Below are positions 26,655 to 34,923 of a DNA stretch of 64,000 nucleotides, one piece after another. The position numbers and the translations under genes are program-made. Position 1 is the stretch's first letter. Each line of letters begins with the position of its first letter. The stretch is taken from positions 248,001-312,000 of the forward strand of contig NZ_PVNO01000002.1 in the NCBI RefSeq assembly GCF_002993325.1, in the 5' to 3' direction. Source of the stretch: Alteromonas gracilis (GTDB lineage: Bacteria > Pseudomonadota > Gammaproteobacteria > Enterobacterales > Alteromonadaceae). The notes under the pieces were generated by a model that was given only the letters and a program-made list of their open reading frames with translations, searched no databases and was not told the DNA's origin.

Positions 26655-27401
26655 ATGAAAAAGCAAGTGCTTGCATCTTTAATTGCAGTTTCTCTTTCTC
26701 CAGCTGTTTTCGCTCAAGATGATGAAGTTAAGCCTTTTACAATGGAAGGTGAATTGGGCTTCATATCAACTTCAGGTAACACTGAAACCACGTCAATCAG
26801 TGCAGGTATTCAAGCGCATCAGGAGCTTGAAAGTTGGAGTAACGATTACATTCTTAAAGGTCTTTACAAGCAAGAGACAGTAGAAGGTGATGATGGAGAA
26901 GATATTGAATTCACGTCAGCACAAAAGTTCTTCGGTTCAGCACAGGGTAACTACAAGTTAGAAAACCCAGATAATCGTTTATTCGGCTTTGCATCATACG
27001 AAGACGACCGTTTCAGTAACTTTAATTACCAATCTACTATCGCTGCTGGTTGGAACCAAAAGGTATTAGAGAATAAACGCCATACCCTTGAATATTCAAT
27101 CGGTCCTGGTTACTCGTTTATTGAAACACAAGACGGTGAAAACTTAGATAGCGTTATTGTTCGTGCATCTTCAGCCTATTCGTGGAAAATTTCAGATACC
27201 GCTAAGTTCACACAAACAGTGAGTACGGAAGTAGGTTCTGACAATACTAAATCTCGCGCTGAATCAGCGCTTACCGCAACGATTAGCGGCAACCTATCCA
27301 TGCGTTTGTCTTTCAAACTTGACCACAACACTAATGTTGAAGACGATGTTGAGAAGTTAGATACAGAGACCGCAGTAAGCCTGGTTTACAATTTCTTTTA
27401 A
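26655..27401 (+). CDS. DUF481 outer-membrane protein, copy 2
   Basis: The 248-residue protein has a cleaved signal ending SPAVFAQ and the same barrel pattern as copy 1: FTMEGELGFISTSGNTETTS, AAGWNQKVL, YSIGPGYSFIE and a C-terminal NFF. The two copies align over their full length with clear sequence divergence, so the duplication is not recent. It ends before a bidirectional terminator shared with serA. Confidence 0.83.
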   Translation: MKKQVLASLIAVSLSPAVFAQDDEVKPFTMEGELGFISTSGNTETTSISAGIQAHQELESWSNDYILKGLYKQETVEGDDGEDIEFTSAQKFFGSAQGNYKLENPDNRLFGFASYEDDRFSNFNYQSTIAAGWNQKVLENKRHTLEYSIGPGYSFIETQDGENLDSVIVRASSAYSWKISDTAKFTQTVSTEVGSDNTKSRAESALTATISGNLSMRLSFKLDHNTNVEDDVEKLDTETAVSLVYNFF

Positions 27402-27470
27402 GCCAGACTCGAAGGAACAAAGGCAGTTAAAAATGAGCTGTCTTTCAATGCTTCTAGATATGAAAGTTAA

Positions 27471-27502
27471 AAAAAACGCTGCATAACATGCAGCGTTTTT
27501 TT
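27471..27502. terminator. Bidirectional terminator between the DUF481 gene and serA
   Basis: AAAAAACGCTGC and GCAGCGTTTTTT are perfect inverted copies around a 7-nt loop. The A-run and T-run allow termination on both strands, as expected between converging genes. Confidence 0.95.
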
Positions 27503-27554
27503 GTAAAAGACACCTTGCAGTAGATGTATCATCAAGGTGTTGTTGGTATCGCTT

Positions 27555-28784
27555 CTAATGAAGAATACGTGTTTTGATTGTACCGTCAATTTGTTGTAGT
27601 TCAGCGAGGGCTTCATAGCCGCGGTCTTCTTGCACATCAACAACCACGTAACCGATTTCTGAATTGGTTTGAAGGTACTGAGCTTCGATGTTGATGCCTT
27701 TCTCTGCAAATGCTTGGTTAATTTGAGTAAGAATACCGGGCTGGTTTTTGTGTACATGAAGCAGGCGTGAACGACCCGTATGCTCAGGTAACGAAACTTC
27801 AGGGAAGTTAACTGCCGACAGCGTAGAGCCGTTGTCGCTGTATTTCGCGAGTTTTCCAGCGACTTCTATACCGATATTTTCTTGTGCTTCCTGCGTGCTT
27901 CCACCTACGTGAGGAGTAAGAATGACGTTATCGAACGCGCGAAGTGGCGATTCAAATTCTTCCGTATTAGATTTCGGCTCAACAGGGAATACGTCAATTG
28001 CCGCGCCGTTGAGTTGTCCGCTCTCCAGTGCCTTTGCAAGCGCATCAATATCAACCACAGTACCACGAGATGCGTTAATAAGAATGCTGCCTTTTTTCAT
28101 TTGTGACAGCTCTTTTTCACCAATCATGTCTTGAGTTTGAGGCGTTTCAGGAACATGCAGCGATACAACATCAGATGTGCTAAGTAGCTTCTCTAGTGAC
28201 TTCACTTGAGCCGAGTTACCTAATACAAGTTTGTCTTCAATATCGAAAAATTGAACGCGCATGCCAAGGTGTTCAGCAAGGATACTAAGCTGCGTTCCAA
28301 TGTGGCCATAACCAATGATGCCTAATGTCTTACCACGCGCTTCATATGAGCCAACGGCCGTTTTTTCCCATTCTCCACGGTGTGCTTTGGCGTTTTTGCT
28401 AGGTACTTGGCGAAGTAGAAGAATAATTTGTCCAAGCACTAATTCTGCTACTGAACGTGTGTTCGAGAATGGCGCATTAAATACTGGGATGCCGCGGCGC
28501 TGTGTCGCTTCAAGATCAACCTGGTTTGTGCCAATACAGAAACAGCCAATGGCCACTAGCTTTTGCGCAGCATCAACCACTTTCTCTGTAATTTGCGTGC
28601 GCGAGCGAATACCTACAAAGTGAGCGTCTTTGATTTTCTCGATTAACTCGTCTTCTGGAAGAGAGGTCTTGAGAAATTCAATGTTGCTATACCCATTGCT
28701 TTGAAGTGTTTCTAAGGCACTCTGGTGAACACCTTCTAACAACAAAATTCGGATCTTATCCTTCTCTAATGAAACTTTGCTCAT
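27555..28784 (-). CDS. serA: D-3-phosphoglycerate dehydrogenase
   Basis: The 409-residue enzyme oxidises 3-phosphoglycerate with NAD+ in the first step of serine synthesis. It has the NAD motif GIIGYGHIGTQ, catalytic-region motifs NAPFSNTRSVAELVLG and LTPHVGGSTQEAQENIG, and a C-terminal ACT domain (HVHKNQPGILTQINQAFAEKGINIE) for serine feedback. The start MSKVSLEKDKI matches the E. coli start; an in-frame upstream ATG at 28829 would add 15 unrelated residues. It lies downstream of rpiA on the same strand, after a 383-bp gap. Confidence 0.96.
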   Translation of the reverse strand: MSKVSLEKDKIRILLLEGVHQSALETLQSNGYSNIEFLKTSLPEDELIEKIKDAHFVGIRSRTQITEKVVDAAQKLVAIGCFCIGTNQVDLEATQRRGIPVFNAPFSNTRSVAELVLGQIILLLRQVPSKNAKAHRGEWEKTAVGSYEARGKTLGIIGYGHIGTQLSILAEHLGMRVQFFDIEDKLVLGNSAQVKSLEKLLSTSDVVSLHVPETPQTQDMIGEKELSQMKKGSILINASRGTVVDIDALAKALESGQLNGAAIDVFPVEPKSNTEEFESPLRAFDNVILTPHVGGSTQEAQENIGIEVAGKLAKYSDNGSTLSAVNFPEVSLPEHTGRSRLLHVHKNQPGILTQINQAFAEKGINIEAQYLQTNSEIGYVVVDVQEDRGYEALAELQQIDGTIKTRILH

Positions 28785-28844
28785 GAACTCGCTATCTCTC
28801 ACTGATGTAATTTGGTTTACTTGAATCACTAAAACACGTGCTTC

Positions 28845-28852
28845 AGACGTTT
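28845..28852. promoter_or_regulatory. Single MetJ-box-like octamer near serA
   Basis: AGACGTTT matches the MetJ box AGACGTCT at 7 of 8 positions, about 60 bp upstream of serA. Alone it is weak; it is listed because of the stronger site at 29016. Confidence 0.2.
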
Positions 28853-29015
28853 GTTAAAGGCTTCTAACGGTATTGCAGCTTAGCTATTTCTCGCTTCACT
28901 TATCAAAGCTGTTTTTAGTCTGAAATGTAGCGCTACCACGCTTTTAATTCCGTCGGTTTTGCTTTTCGTCGAAGCTAATGGCTTCGAGGAACAAGAATAC
29001 CTACTTTCTTTTAAA

Positions 29016-29031
29016 GGACATCTAGACGTCT
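29016..29031. promoter_or_regulatory. Tandem MetJ-box-like octamers upstream of serA
   Basis: GGACATCT followed directly by AGACGTCT gives a 6/8 and an 8/8 match to the MetJ consensus, in the tandem arrangement that MetJ needs. It is in the serA-rpiA gap, about 230 bp from serA. Other content of 28785-29167 is a 7-bp hairpin at 28969-28987 and another at 29138-29160 just after rpiA, neither with a T-tract. Confidence 0.35.
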
Positions 29032-29167
29032 AAACGGAAATTAACAGAAAACGTATAAAGTTAAAAGCAGTTTTTGTTTAGCTTTTCACCACAGGTGTTG
29101 CACATACGCAAAAAAGTAATGAGCTGCATCACCTGCATAGAAGTCTTTTGCTTACTTCTAATGGTGT

Positions 29168-29824
29168 TTACTTAAAAGTTTCGACGCCACTCTCCGTTGC
29201 GCTAAGTACAATGTCAGCACCGCGCAGCGCAAAAATTCCGTTGGTTACTACGCCTGGAATGTTATTAATTTTCTGCTCTAGCTCACGAGGGTTTAATATC
29301 TCGAGATTGTGCACGTCTAAAATAACGTTACCATTATCGGTCACAACGCCTTGACGATACTCAGGGTCTCCGCCCAGTTTGACCAACTCGCGAGCAACAA
29401 AAGAGCGAGCCATAGGAATAACTTCAACCGGGAGCGGGAATGAGCCCAGTACTGGCACACGCTTACTTTCATCAACAATACAGACAAAAGTCGTGGCGGC
29501 ACCTGCAACAATTTTCTCGCGAGTGAGTGCGGCTCCACCACCTTTGATCATATGCTTATGTTCAGTAACTTCATCTGCTCCATCGATATAAACAGATAAG
29601 TTGCTTACTTCATTAAGTTCAAATACTTCAATACCAAGTGCTTTCAAACGCTCGGTCGAGGCTTCTGAGCTTGAGACTGCACCTTCAATTTTATGCTTTA
29701 TCTTGCCAAGTTCTTCAATAAAGAAGTTGACGGTAGAACCTGTACCCACACCCACTATGCTGTCAGACTCAACGTAGTCGATGGCTGCTTTGGCTACGGC
29801 TTGTTTCTTTGCGTTCTGATCCAT
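29168..29824 (-). CDS. rpiA: Ribose-5-phosphate isomerase A
   Basis: The 218-residue enzyme interconverts ribose-5-phosphate and ribulose-5-phosphate. It shows the substrate loop [12 protein letters not shown], the SSEAS motif, IDGADEV and [13 protein letters not shown]. The ATG at 29824 is chosen because GGAG lies 7 nt upstream and the length then equals E. coli RpiA (219); the ATG two codons earlier would have almost no spacing. It follows the cyclo-ligase gene on the same strand and serves the ribose released by the nucleoside hydrolase and ribokinase upstream. Confidence 0.95.
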   Translation of the reverse strand: MDQNAKKQAVAKAAIDYVESDSIVGVGTGSTVNFFIEELGKIKHKIEGAVSSSEASTERLKALGIEVFELNEVSNLSVYIDGADEVTEHKHMIKGGGAALTREKIVAGAATTFVCIVDESKRVPVLGSFPLPVEVIPMARSFVARELVKLGGDPEYRQGVVTDNGNVILDVHNLEILNPRELEQKINNIPGVVTNGIFALRGADIVLSATESGVETFK

Positions 29825-29914
29825 GGTCATTCTCCGGCTTATCGTTTTTGGCAGTGTAACGTATATGCGTAAACGCTCCCACATATAAGTCATCACATTT
29901 TGATATCGTGAATA

Positions 29915-30553
29915 TTAAGTGTTGTTGAAAATTAACGTCCTAGTCGGCGTGACAATGGCGTCTAACGGCACGTCCCAAGGCGCAATAGGTAATGATTTGA
30001 CCTCTTGGATATCGTGAGCAATACCGACAAGCTTTGGATTGTTAGGGGATAGTTGATCATGAGAGTGCCGTTTAGTTCGGGTAAACGCTAGTGTTCTGTC
30101 ATAGTAACCGCCCCCCATGCCTAGTCGGTTTCCTTTAATATCAAATCCAACCAAAGGCATAAGAATAACGTCACATTGTGACGTTGGAAGTACGTTTTGA
30201 CAGGATAGTGCAGGCTCGTTGATTTTATACTTGTTCTTCACCAGTGCAGTATGGCTGGAGTAAAAAAGAAAAAGTAAGTGACCTTTGCAAACGGGGTGAA
30301 GTACGGGCAACGCAAATTGTTTCGAAGGGGTGCTCTGCCACTGCGAGGCAATATAGGGGCCAAGATCGACTTCGCCATCGTTTACTAAATAACCGGCTAT
30401 ATTGCGAGCGTGGTTTAATAAGGGCAACTGATGTAGTTGCTCCGCTATTCCACATGCGGCCTCCTCCTGTTGAACTGCGCTTAACGCGCGGCGTGCTTCT
30501 CGAAGCTCTTTTCTCAAGGCGGTGCGCGATTTCAATATTTGTTCTGAGACCAT
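29915..30553 (-). CDS. fau: 5-formyltetrahydrofolate cyclo-ligase
   Basis: The 212-residue enzyme (YgfA/MTHFS family) converts 5-formyl-THF to 5,10-methenyl-THF using ATP. Its signature is GNRLGMGGGYYDRTL near residues 140-154, with an N-terminal KELREARRAL and later IVTPTRTL. In most gammaproteobacteria the gene lies directly after the 6S RNA gene. Here 6S RNA is found about 3.7 kb upstream, with three genes in between. It probably continues into rpiA, 90 nt downstream. Confidence 0.9.
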   Translation of the reverse strand: MVSEQILKSRTALRKELREARRALSAVQQEEAACGIAEQLHQLPLLNHARNIAGYLVNDGEVDLGPYIASQWQSTPSKQFALPVLHPVCKGHLLFLFYSSHTALVKNKYKINEPALSCQNVLPTSQCDVILMPLVGFDIKGNRLGMGGGYYDRTLAFTRTKRHSHDQLSPNNPKLVGIAHDIQEVKSLPIAPWDVPLDAIVTPTRTLIFNNT

Positions 30554-30634
30554 GTTCTAGTGTAGTTTTGTATTTAACTATAGGGCGTATGCAGTGAGCC
30601 TGGCAATTTGGGCCGTTCTGTAGTCGCTGTCATT

Positions 30635-32263
30635 TTACTGCTTTTCTTTTGCTAAAAAGTGATTGAGTACGCGAATAAGCTCATCACTGTTAATAGGCTT
30701 TGTTAATACATCATCTAGGCCTTTTTCTCGAAGATAATCGGGCTTCGTAATAACATCTGCAGTTAAGGCAACGATTGGAAGCTCAGACCTCAATCTTTTT
30801 ATTTGAGCTGTCGCTTCATCACCTTGAATACCCGGTAAGTTTAAGTCCATAAGAACAAGTTCAACAGGGTGCGACTTTGCATATTCAACGCCTTCCTCAC
30901 CAGTACTCACAATGGCAAATTGAACGCCTAACTTTTCAAAAAGTGTTTGGATTACCACTTGGTTAATGTAGTGATCCTCAACAACAAGCACATTAGCTGA
31001 TTTATCAATATTTAATTGCGCCACGAGACTTCGCGGGGATGATTCGGGAAACTGAGAAGTATCGATTGAGTCGGCGGGTATTGATACGCTAACCCGTGTC
31101 CCTGCGTTTAACTTACTACTCACCTTAATTGAGCCGTCCATTAACTCGATAAGGCGCTTTGATATATTGAGGCCTAAACCCGTCCCGCTTATCTTGCGGG
31201 CATTTTCCATTCGCTCAAAGGGGGTGAACAGACGCTCCTGGTCCTCCTCACTCATTCCAATACCTTGATCAATCACGTTAAAAATTAATTTACCGCTTTT
31301 GTATTTCACCTGCGCTTTTACAGATTTATCCTTTGCCGTAAACTTTATTGCGTTAGAGAGTATGTTAAGCGCAACCTGACCGAACTTAGTGTCATCAAAA
31401 AATAGAGATTCAGGCAGCGCTGTCTCAATTGACGTGTTAAATACGACACCGCTTTCTTCAGCGCGAATCTTAGTGAGGGAAAATAAGTGAGTGAAAAAGT
31501 CGTTTAAGCGGACAGCTCGTGGCATTACCCGCATTTTACCTGCTTCTATCTGGTTAATATCTAAAACAGAATTAACAATTTCCAGAAGCCTTTCGCCACT
31601 TTGCGATACGTGTGATAAAGGCGTAGAGAAAGTGCCAGGCAGATTCAGCTTACTTGCTTCACTTTCAAGTAGACGGCTGAATGTATTGATAGCGTTGAGC
31701 GGAGTTCTAATTTCATGGCTTATGTAAGACAAGAAATCAGACTTGAATTGGCTGGTTCGCTCAAGTTCTCTGTTCTTTCGTTTAAGTTCAAGATGTGCCA
31801 CTACCGATTTACTTAAGGTTTGAAGTGAAGCTTTTTGAGCATCGGTTAGTTGGCGAGGTTTCTTGTCTATTGCACACAATGTCCCTATAGCATGACCCGA
31901 CGGAGTAATAAGTGGGGCCCCTGCATAAAAACGTATATCTGGCGCGCCAGTAACTAAGGGGTTATCGTGAAATCGTGGATCGAGGGTGGCGTTTGGAACT
32001 TCAAACACTTCTCTTTGTAAGATAGCGTGGGAACAAAACGCTATTTCCCTTGATGTTTCTTCAGCATCAAGGCCCACTTTCGATTTAAACCACTGTCTGT
32101 TTGGATCGACTAAGCTAATGAGGGCAATAGGCGTTTCACATATATGCGAGGCAAGCGCGGTTAGATCGTCAAACAGTTTTTCGGCTTCAGTATCGAGTAC
32201 ATCGTAACTTAATAGCTCTGCTAAACGTTCTTCTTCGTTTTTAGGCAGTGGCGCCGCTTCCAT
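30635..32263 (-). CDS. Soluble GAF hybrid sensor histidine kinase with C-terminal receiver
   Basis: The 542-residue protein has no membrane segment. It is built of a GAF domain (about 10-160: LTALASHICETPIALISLVD, FYAGAPLITPSGHAIGTLCAID), a HisKA domain with phospho-accepting H183 in ISHEIRTPLN, an HATPase domain (NILSNAIKFTA, DQGIGMS, GTGLGLNISK) and a receiver (NVLVVEDHYINQ, LVLMDLNLPG). It would sense a cytoplasmic ligand and pass phosphate to a separate partner. The ATG at 32263 starts MEAAPLPKNEEERL; an in-frame ATG at 32311 falls inside the upstream terminator hairpin. No partner regulator is adjacent. Confidence 0.9.
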   Translation of the reverse strand: MEAAPLPKNEEERLAELLSYDVLDTEAEKLFDDLTALASHICETPIALISLVDPNRQWFKSKVGLDAEETSREIAFCSHAILQREVFEVPNATLDPRFHDNPLVTGAPDIRFYAGAPLITPSGHAIGTLCAIDKKPRQLTDAQKASLQTLSKSVVAHLELKRKNRELERTSQFKSDFLSYISHEIRTPLNAINTFSRLLESEASKLNLPGTFSTPLSHVSQSGERLLEIVNSVLDINQIEAGKMRVMPRAVRLNDFFTHLFSLTKIRAEESGVVFNTSIETALPESLFFDDTKFGQVALNILSNAIKFTAKDKSVKAQVKYKSGKLIFNVIDQGIGMSEEDQERLFTPFERMENARKISGTGLGLNISKRLIELMDGSIKVSSKLNAGTRVSVSIPADSIDTSQFPESSPRSLVAQLNIDKSANVLVVEDHYINQVVIQTLFEKLGVQFAIVSTGEEGVEYAKSHPVELVLMDLNLPGIQGDEATAQIKRLRSELPIVALTADVITKPDYLREKGLDDVLTKPINSDELIRVLNHFLAKEKQ

Positions 32264-32284
32264 AGAGATTTTACCTAACGCTGA

Positions 32285-32317
32285 AATAAAAAAGGGATTG
32301 TATATAAACAATCCCTT
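32285..32317 (-). terminator. Terminator or attenuator between the nucleoside hydrolase and the kinase
   Basis: AAGGGATTGT (32292-32301) and ACAATCCCTT (32308-32317) form a perfect 10-bp stem with a 6-nt loop. On the minus strand it is followed by TTTTTTATTT. It starts 8 nt after the nucleoside hydrolase stop and ends about 20 nt before the kinase ATG. Confidence 0.9.
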
Positions 32318-32324
32318 AACGATA

Positions 32325-33266
32325 TCACAGAGCGTAGGTATCTATGAATAATTGTTCCAGTTTTTGATGGTCAACTTTAGTAGCGACTTTAATAGTGTTC
32401 GCCTCATTCCACAGCGGGCTTGGTGTCGTTCCTTTGGGCGCTACAACCGTTTGCCCTCTATCTAGCGTACCAGTACCAACGCGAACATGACCTTCTGTCA
32501 GTTCAAATAGCTCTGGGTGACGAAGATGTGCAATAGGGAATGCATCGTGGAAAAAACAAACGCGGTCTTCACGGTTCTGTGAGTAGAAGTCCATGTAGAA
32601 CTGTGCGCTTTCTTTAACAAACCCACCAAGGGTATTGTTTTTATCTTCAAGTTTTTCTACAAACTCAGGTGAGAAAGGTGTGAAGTTAGTCACATCAAGA
32701 CCGAACATGGTCAGTTCCCAATCTGCAGCAAATACGATTTCAGCGGCATTTGCGTCGTTCCAAATATTGGCTTCAGCAACAGGGGTTACGTTGCCAGGTA
32801 CAAATGCGGCGCCGCCCATAATACTGACGCCTTTCACTAACTTCGGCAGCTCAGGTTCAAGGCGCAAAGCAAGCGCTAGATTGCCAAGTGGACCTATAGC
32901 GACAATAGTAATCTCGCCTGGATACTTGCGGGCCATATCTACGATAAACTGGGCTGAGCTACGCGGGTCTAGCTCAGTTTTAGGCGCTTCTGGCTTAATA
33001 TGTCCAAAGCCATACTCGCCATGAACGAAGTGAGCGTAAGTAGATTCAGGACCTACCCAAGGCATACCAACACCTTTGGTAACAGGAATGTCTTTACCGG
33101 CAATTTCACACAGAGTTAGCGCGTTTTGTGCCGCCATAGTTACTGGAACATTACCAAAAACAGTGGTTAAACCTAGGACTTCGATATCTGGTGATTGAAA
33201 TGCGAAGAATATCGCCATCGCATCATCAATGCCCGGATCTGTATCTAATATGATTTTATGTGTCAT
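32325..33266 (-). CDS. Inosine-uridine-type nucleoside hydrolase
   Basis: The 313-residue enzyme splits ribonucleosides into base and ribose. The N-terminal calcium-binding aspartate cluster IILDTDPGIDDA, the VFGNVPV motif, AIGPLGNLALAL and the late HDAFPIA are typical of IUNH/RihA-type enzymes. The exact base preference cannot be read. The ATG at 33266 is preceded by an in-frame TTG. The ribokinase gene ends 23 nt upstream, so ribose released here would be phosphorylated directly by the neighbouring gene product. Confidence 0.92.
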   Translation of the reverse strand: MTHKIILDTDPGIDDAMAIFFAFQSPDIEVLGLTTVFGNVPVTMAAQNALTLCEIAGKDIPVTKGVGMPWVGPESTYAHFVHGEYGFGHIKPEAPKTELDPRSSAQFIVDMARKYPGEITIVAIGPLGNLALALRLEPELPKLVKGVSIMGGAAFVPGNVTPVAEANIWNDANAAEIVFAADWELTMFGLDVTNFTPFSPEFVEKLEDKNNTLGGFVKESAQFYMDFYSQNREDRVCFFHDAFPIAHLRHPELFELTEGHVRVGTGTLDRGQTVVAPKGTTPSPLWNEANTIKVATKVDHQKLEQLFIDTYAL

Positions 33267-33288
33267 CAAATTATCTCAATGCGTCTTG

Positions 33289-34185
33289 CTAATTGGCGTG
33301 TTTCGCTAAGAAACGATCCACTTCTTTTTGTGTTGGAATACTTTGCGCGGCACCTTCTCGCGTTACTGCAATTGCAGAAGCTGCACAGCCACGGCGTAAT
33401 GCTTGTTTTGCATCAGTGTGATTACAATAAGCTGAAAGGAAATACCCAATGAAGGTATCACCCGCTGCGGTAGTGTCGACAGCGTCAACAGAGAAGGCTT
33501 TAACTTCAATAACGTCGCTTTTACGAAGCATCATTACGCCTGCTTTACCTAGCGTAATTATAACCTCACAATGTGACCATTGTTCTTTAAATACGGTCAC
33601 AATATCTTCAAGTTCTTCTTTACCCGTAATCGCTGCTGCTTCTGTTTCATTTACAATAAGTAAATCTACGCAGTCGAGAGGTAATTGTTTGACCGACTCG
33701 CTCATAGGGGCAGGGTTAAAAGCTACTTTAAGCTGCTTCTCTTTAGCTTGGCGAAGTACTTCTTCAATACTGCTCGTTTCGTTTTGAGTAAGCACCCAGT
33801 CTGAAGGGCGTGTGTCGTCTAGCGCCTGCATAACGGTTTTCGCATCTATGGTTTGGTTTGCACCACCAAAAAGTACGATGGCATTTTCGCCGCTAGGAGT
33901 AACTTGAATAATTGCGTGACCAGAAGGGACTTCGGAACACTTTACGCCACGACAATCCACACCTTTTTTAATAAGTGCTTGTTTAAATGAGGCGTCGTTC
34001 TCGTGAATGCTGCCAACGTGCCTGACGTCTGCACCTGCTTGCGCTAAAGCTATAGACTGGTTTGCACCCTTACCGCCTAACAAGGTTTGGTAATGGGTAG
34101 AAGCTAACGTTTCACCAGGTTGAACAAAGTGATCTACCTGATAAACGTGGTCAATATTTATAGAGCCAAAATTTATTATTGCCAT
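33289..34185 (-). CDS. rbsK: Ribokinase (PfkB family)
   Basis: The 298-residue enzyme phosphorylates ribose to ribose-5-phosphate. It has the N-terminal INFGSINIDHVY, the sugar-binding GGKGANQSIALAQAGADVR, and the PfkB signature DTTAAGDTFIGYF with the catalytic aspartate. GGAAG precedes the ATG by a few bases. The 3' end of the 6S RNA gene is only about 22 nt upstream on the same strand, so rbsK may be transcribed from the 6S promoter by read-through. It forms an operon with the nucleoside hydrolase. Confidence 0.92.
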   Translation of the reverse strand: MAIINFGSINIDHVYQVDHFVQPGETLASTHYQTLLGGKGANQSIALAQAGADVRHVGSIHENDASFKQALIKKGVDCRGVKCSEVPSGHAIIQVTPSGENAIVLFGGANQTIDAKTVMQALDDTRPSDWVLTQNETSSIEEVLRQAKEKQLKVAFNPAPMSESVKQLPLDCVDLLIVNETEAAAITGKEELEDIVTVFKEQWSHCEVIITLGKAGVMMLRKSDVIEVKAFSVDAVDTTAAGDTFIGYFLSAYCNHTDAKQALRRGCAASAIAVTREGAAQSIPTQKEVDRFLAKHAN

Positions 34186-34207
34186 TTCTTCTTCCGTCGA
34201 AAGAGGG

Positions 34208-34388
34208 CGCTTCCCAGAATGCCGCTGTCCATGTTTCGCCCGTGAACCGAAAAGTTCAGGGCGGAAGTATCACAATTGCCGTAGGCTTCTCGATACGTGT
34301 CGAGCTTGCACAATAGCAGCTGTTTCAACTTCCTTGGTTTAAAGCATCGGCCAGGGACATGAATGAACTAGCAAACATCCCAGGAAAC
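34208..34388 (-). ncRNA. ssrS: 6S RNA
   Basis: Read on the minus strand the sequence follows E. coli 6S RNA. The closing stem UUCCUGGGAUG (from 34386) pairs with CAUUCUGGGAA (ending 34211) over 11 bp with wobbles, and UGUCC pairs with GGACA next to it. CCTGGCCGATGCTTTAAACC, the apical stem CTCGA/TCGAG, the conserved CGAGAAGCC and a 3' hairpin CGCCCTGAAC/GTTCACGGGCG follow. Length is about 180 nt (E. coli 184). 6S RNA mimics an open promoter and binds sigma-70 RNA polymerase in stationary phase. A possible promoter (TTGATA, 16 nt, TACAAC) ends just before the 5' end. Confidence 0.92.
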
Positions 34389-34923
34389 ATTGTTGTTGTA
34401 TTAACGCAACAGGGTATATCAAACGCGAGATCCAGTGAAGAGGATCACCTAAAGCGCTTTATAACTAATTTGCGTGGTGATTATAAAAGCGGTAAAAAAA
34501 TATTACTTTTCTTGACCAATTGGTCAGCAATTATACACGCATATTAGTTAAGCTCAATAATAACCAAACAGCTAATTCAGGAAATAACAGACTAAAAGAC
34601 AGTTTGAAACGCTGTGCGAGAGGAAATCCTTATCCAACGACACTGATCTTAGATGAAATCATGCAGTGTTGCTACCCATACCGCTTTTTAATTTTGATAA
34701 ACAAACACAAATTAAGTTTGTTTGAGCACCGAATAAACAAGTGTTGTAAGTGGTTGTGCAAAGGGTGTACGACGTTTTGCTGGCACTGCTATCCCATGAC
34801 AGCAAGATTGCCAAAGGTAGGCTTTATAGATTGATTTTTGCTAGTATTATCTCCATCAAGAGATATGGGCCAGGTAACAATGGTGCGTTAATCTCAAATC
34901 ATTTCAAACGAAGAGAAAGAACC
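34389..34923. other. 535-bp gap between 6S RNA and ygfB with no supported gene
   Basis: This stretch must hold the minus-strand 6S promoter and the plus-strand ygfB promoter. No zapA-like frame is seen, although zapA usually lies here. An 8-bp hairpin AAACAAAC/GTTTGTTT is found at 34699-34723. The short plus-strand frames (62 and 104 codons) look non-coding. Confidence 0.6.

Noticed and set aside
28969..28987. TCGAAGC/GCTTCGA hairpin as rpiA terminator
   Set aside because: It is about 180 nt from the rpiA stop and no T-run follows on the minus strand.
34359..34547. A 62-codon plus-strand frame starting opposite the 6S RNA 5' end
   Set aside because: Its start lies inside the 6S gene on the other strand and the residues show no protein-like pattern.
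34520..34834. A 104-codon frame in the 6S-ygfB gap
   Set aside because: Cysteine- and basic-rich translation with no recognisable motif, overlapping the expected ygfB promoter region; judged non-coding.
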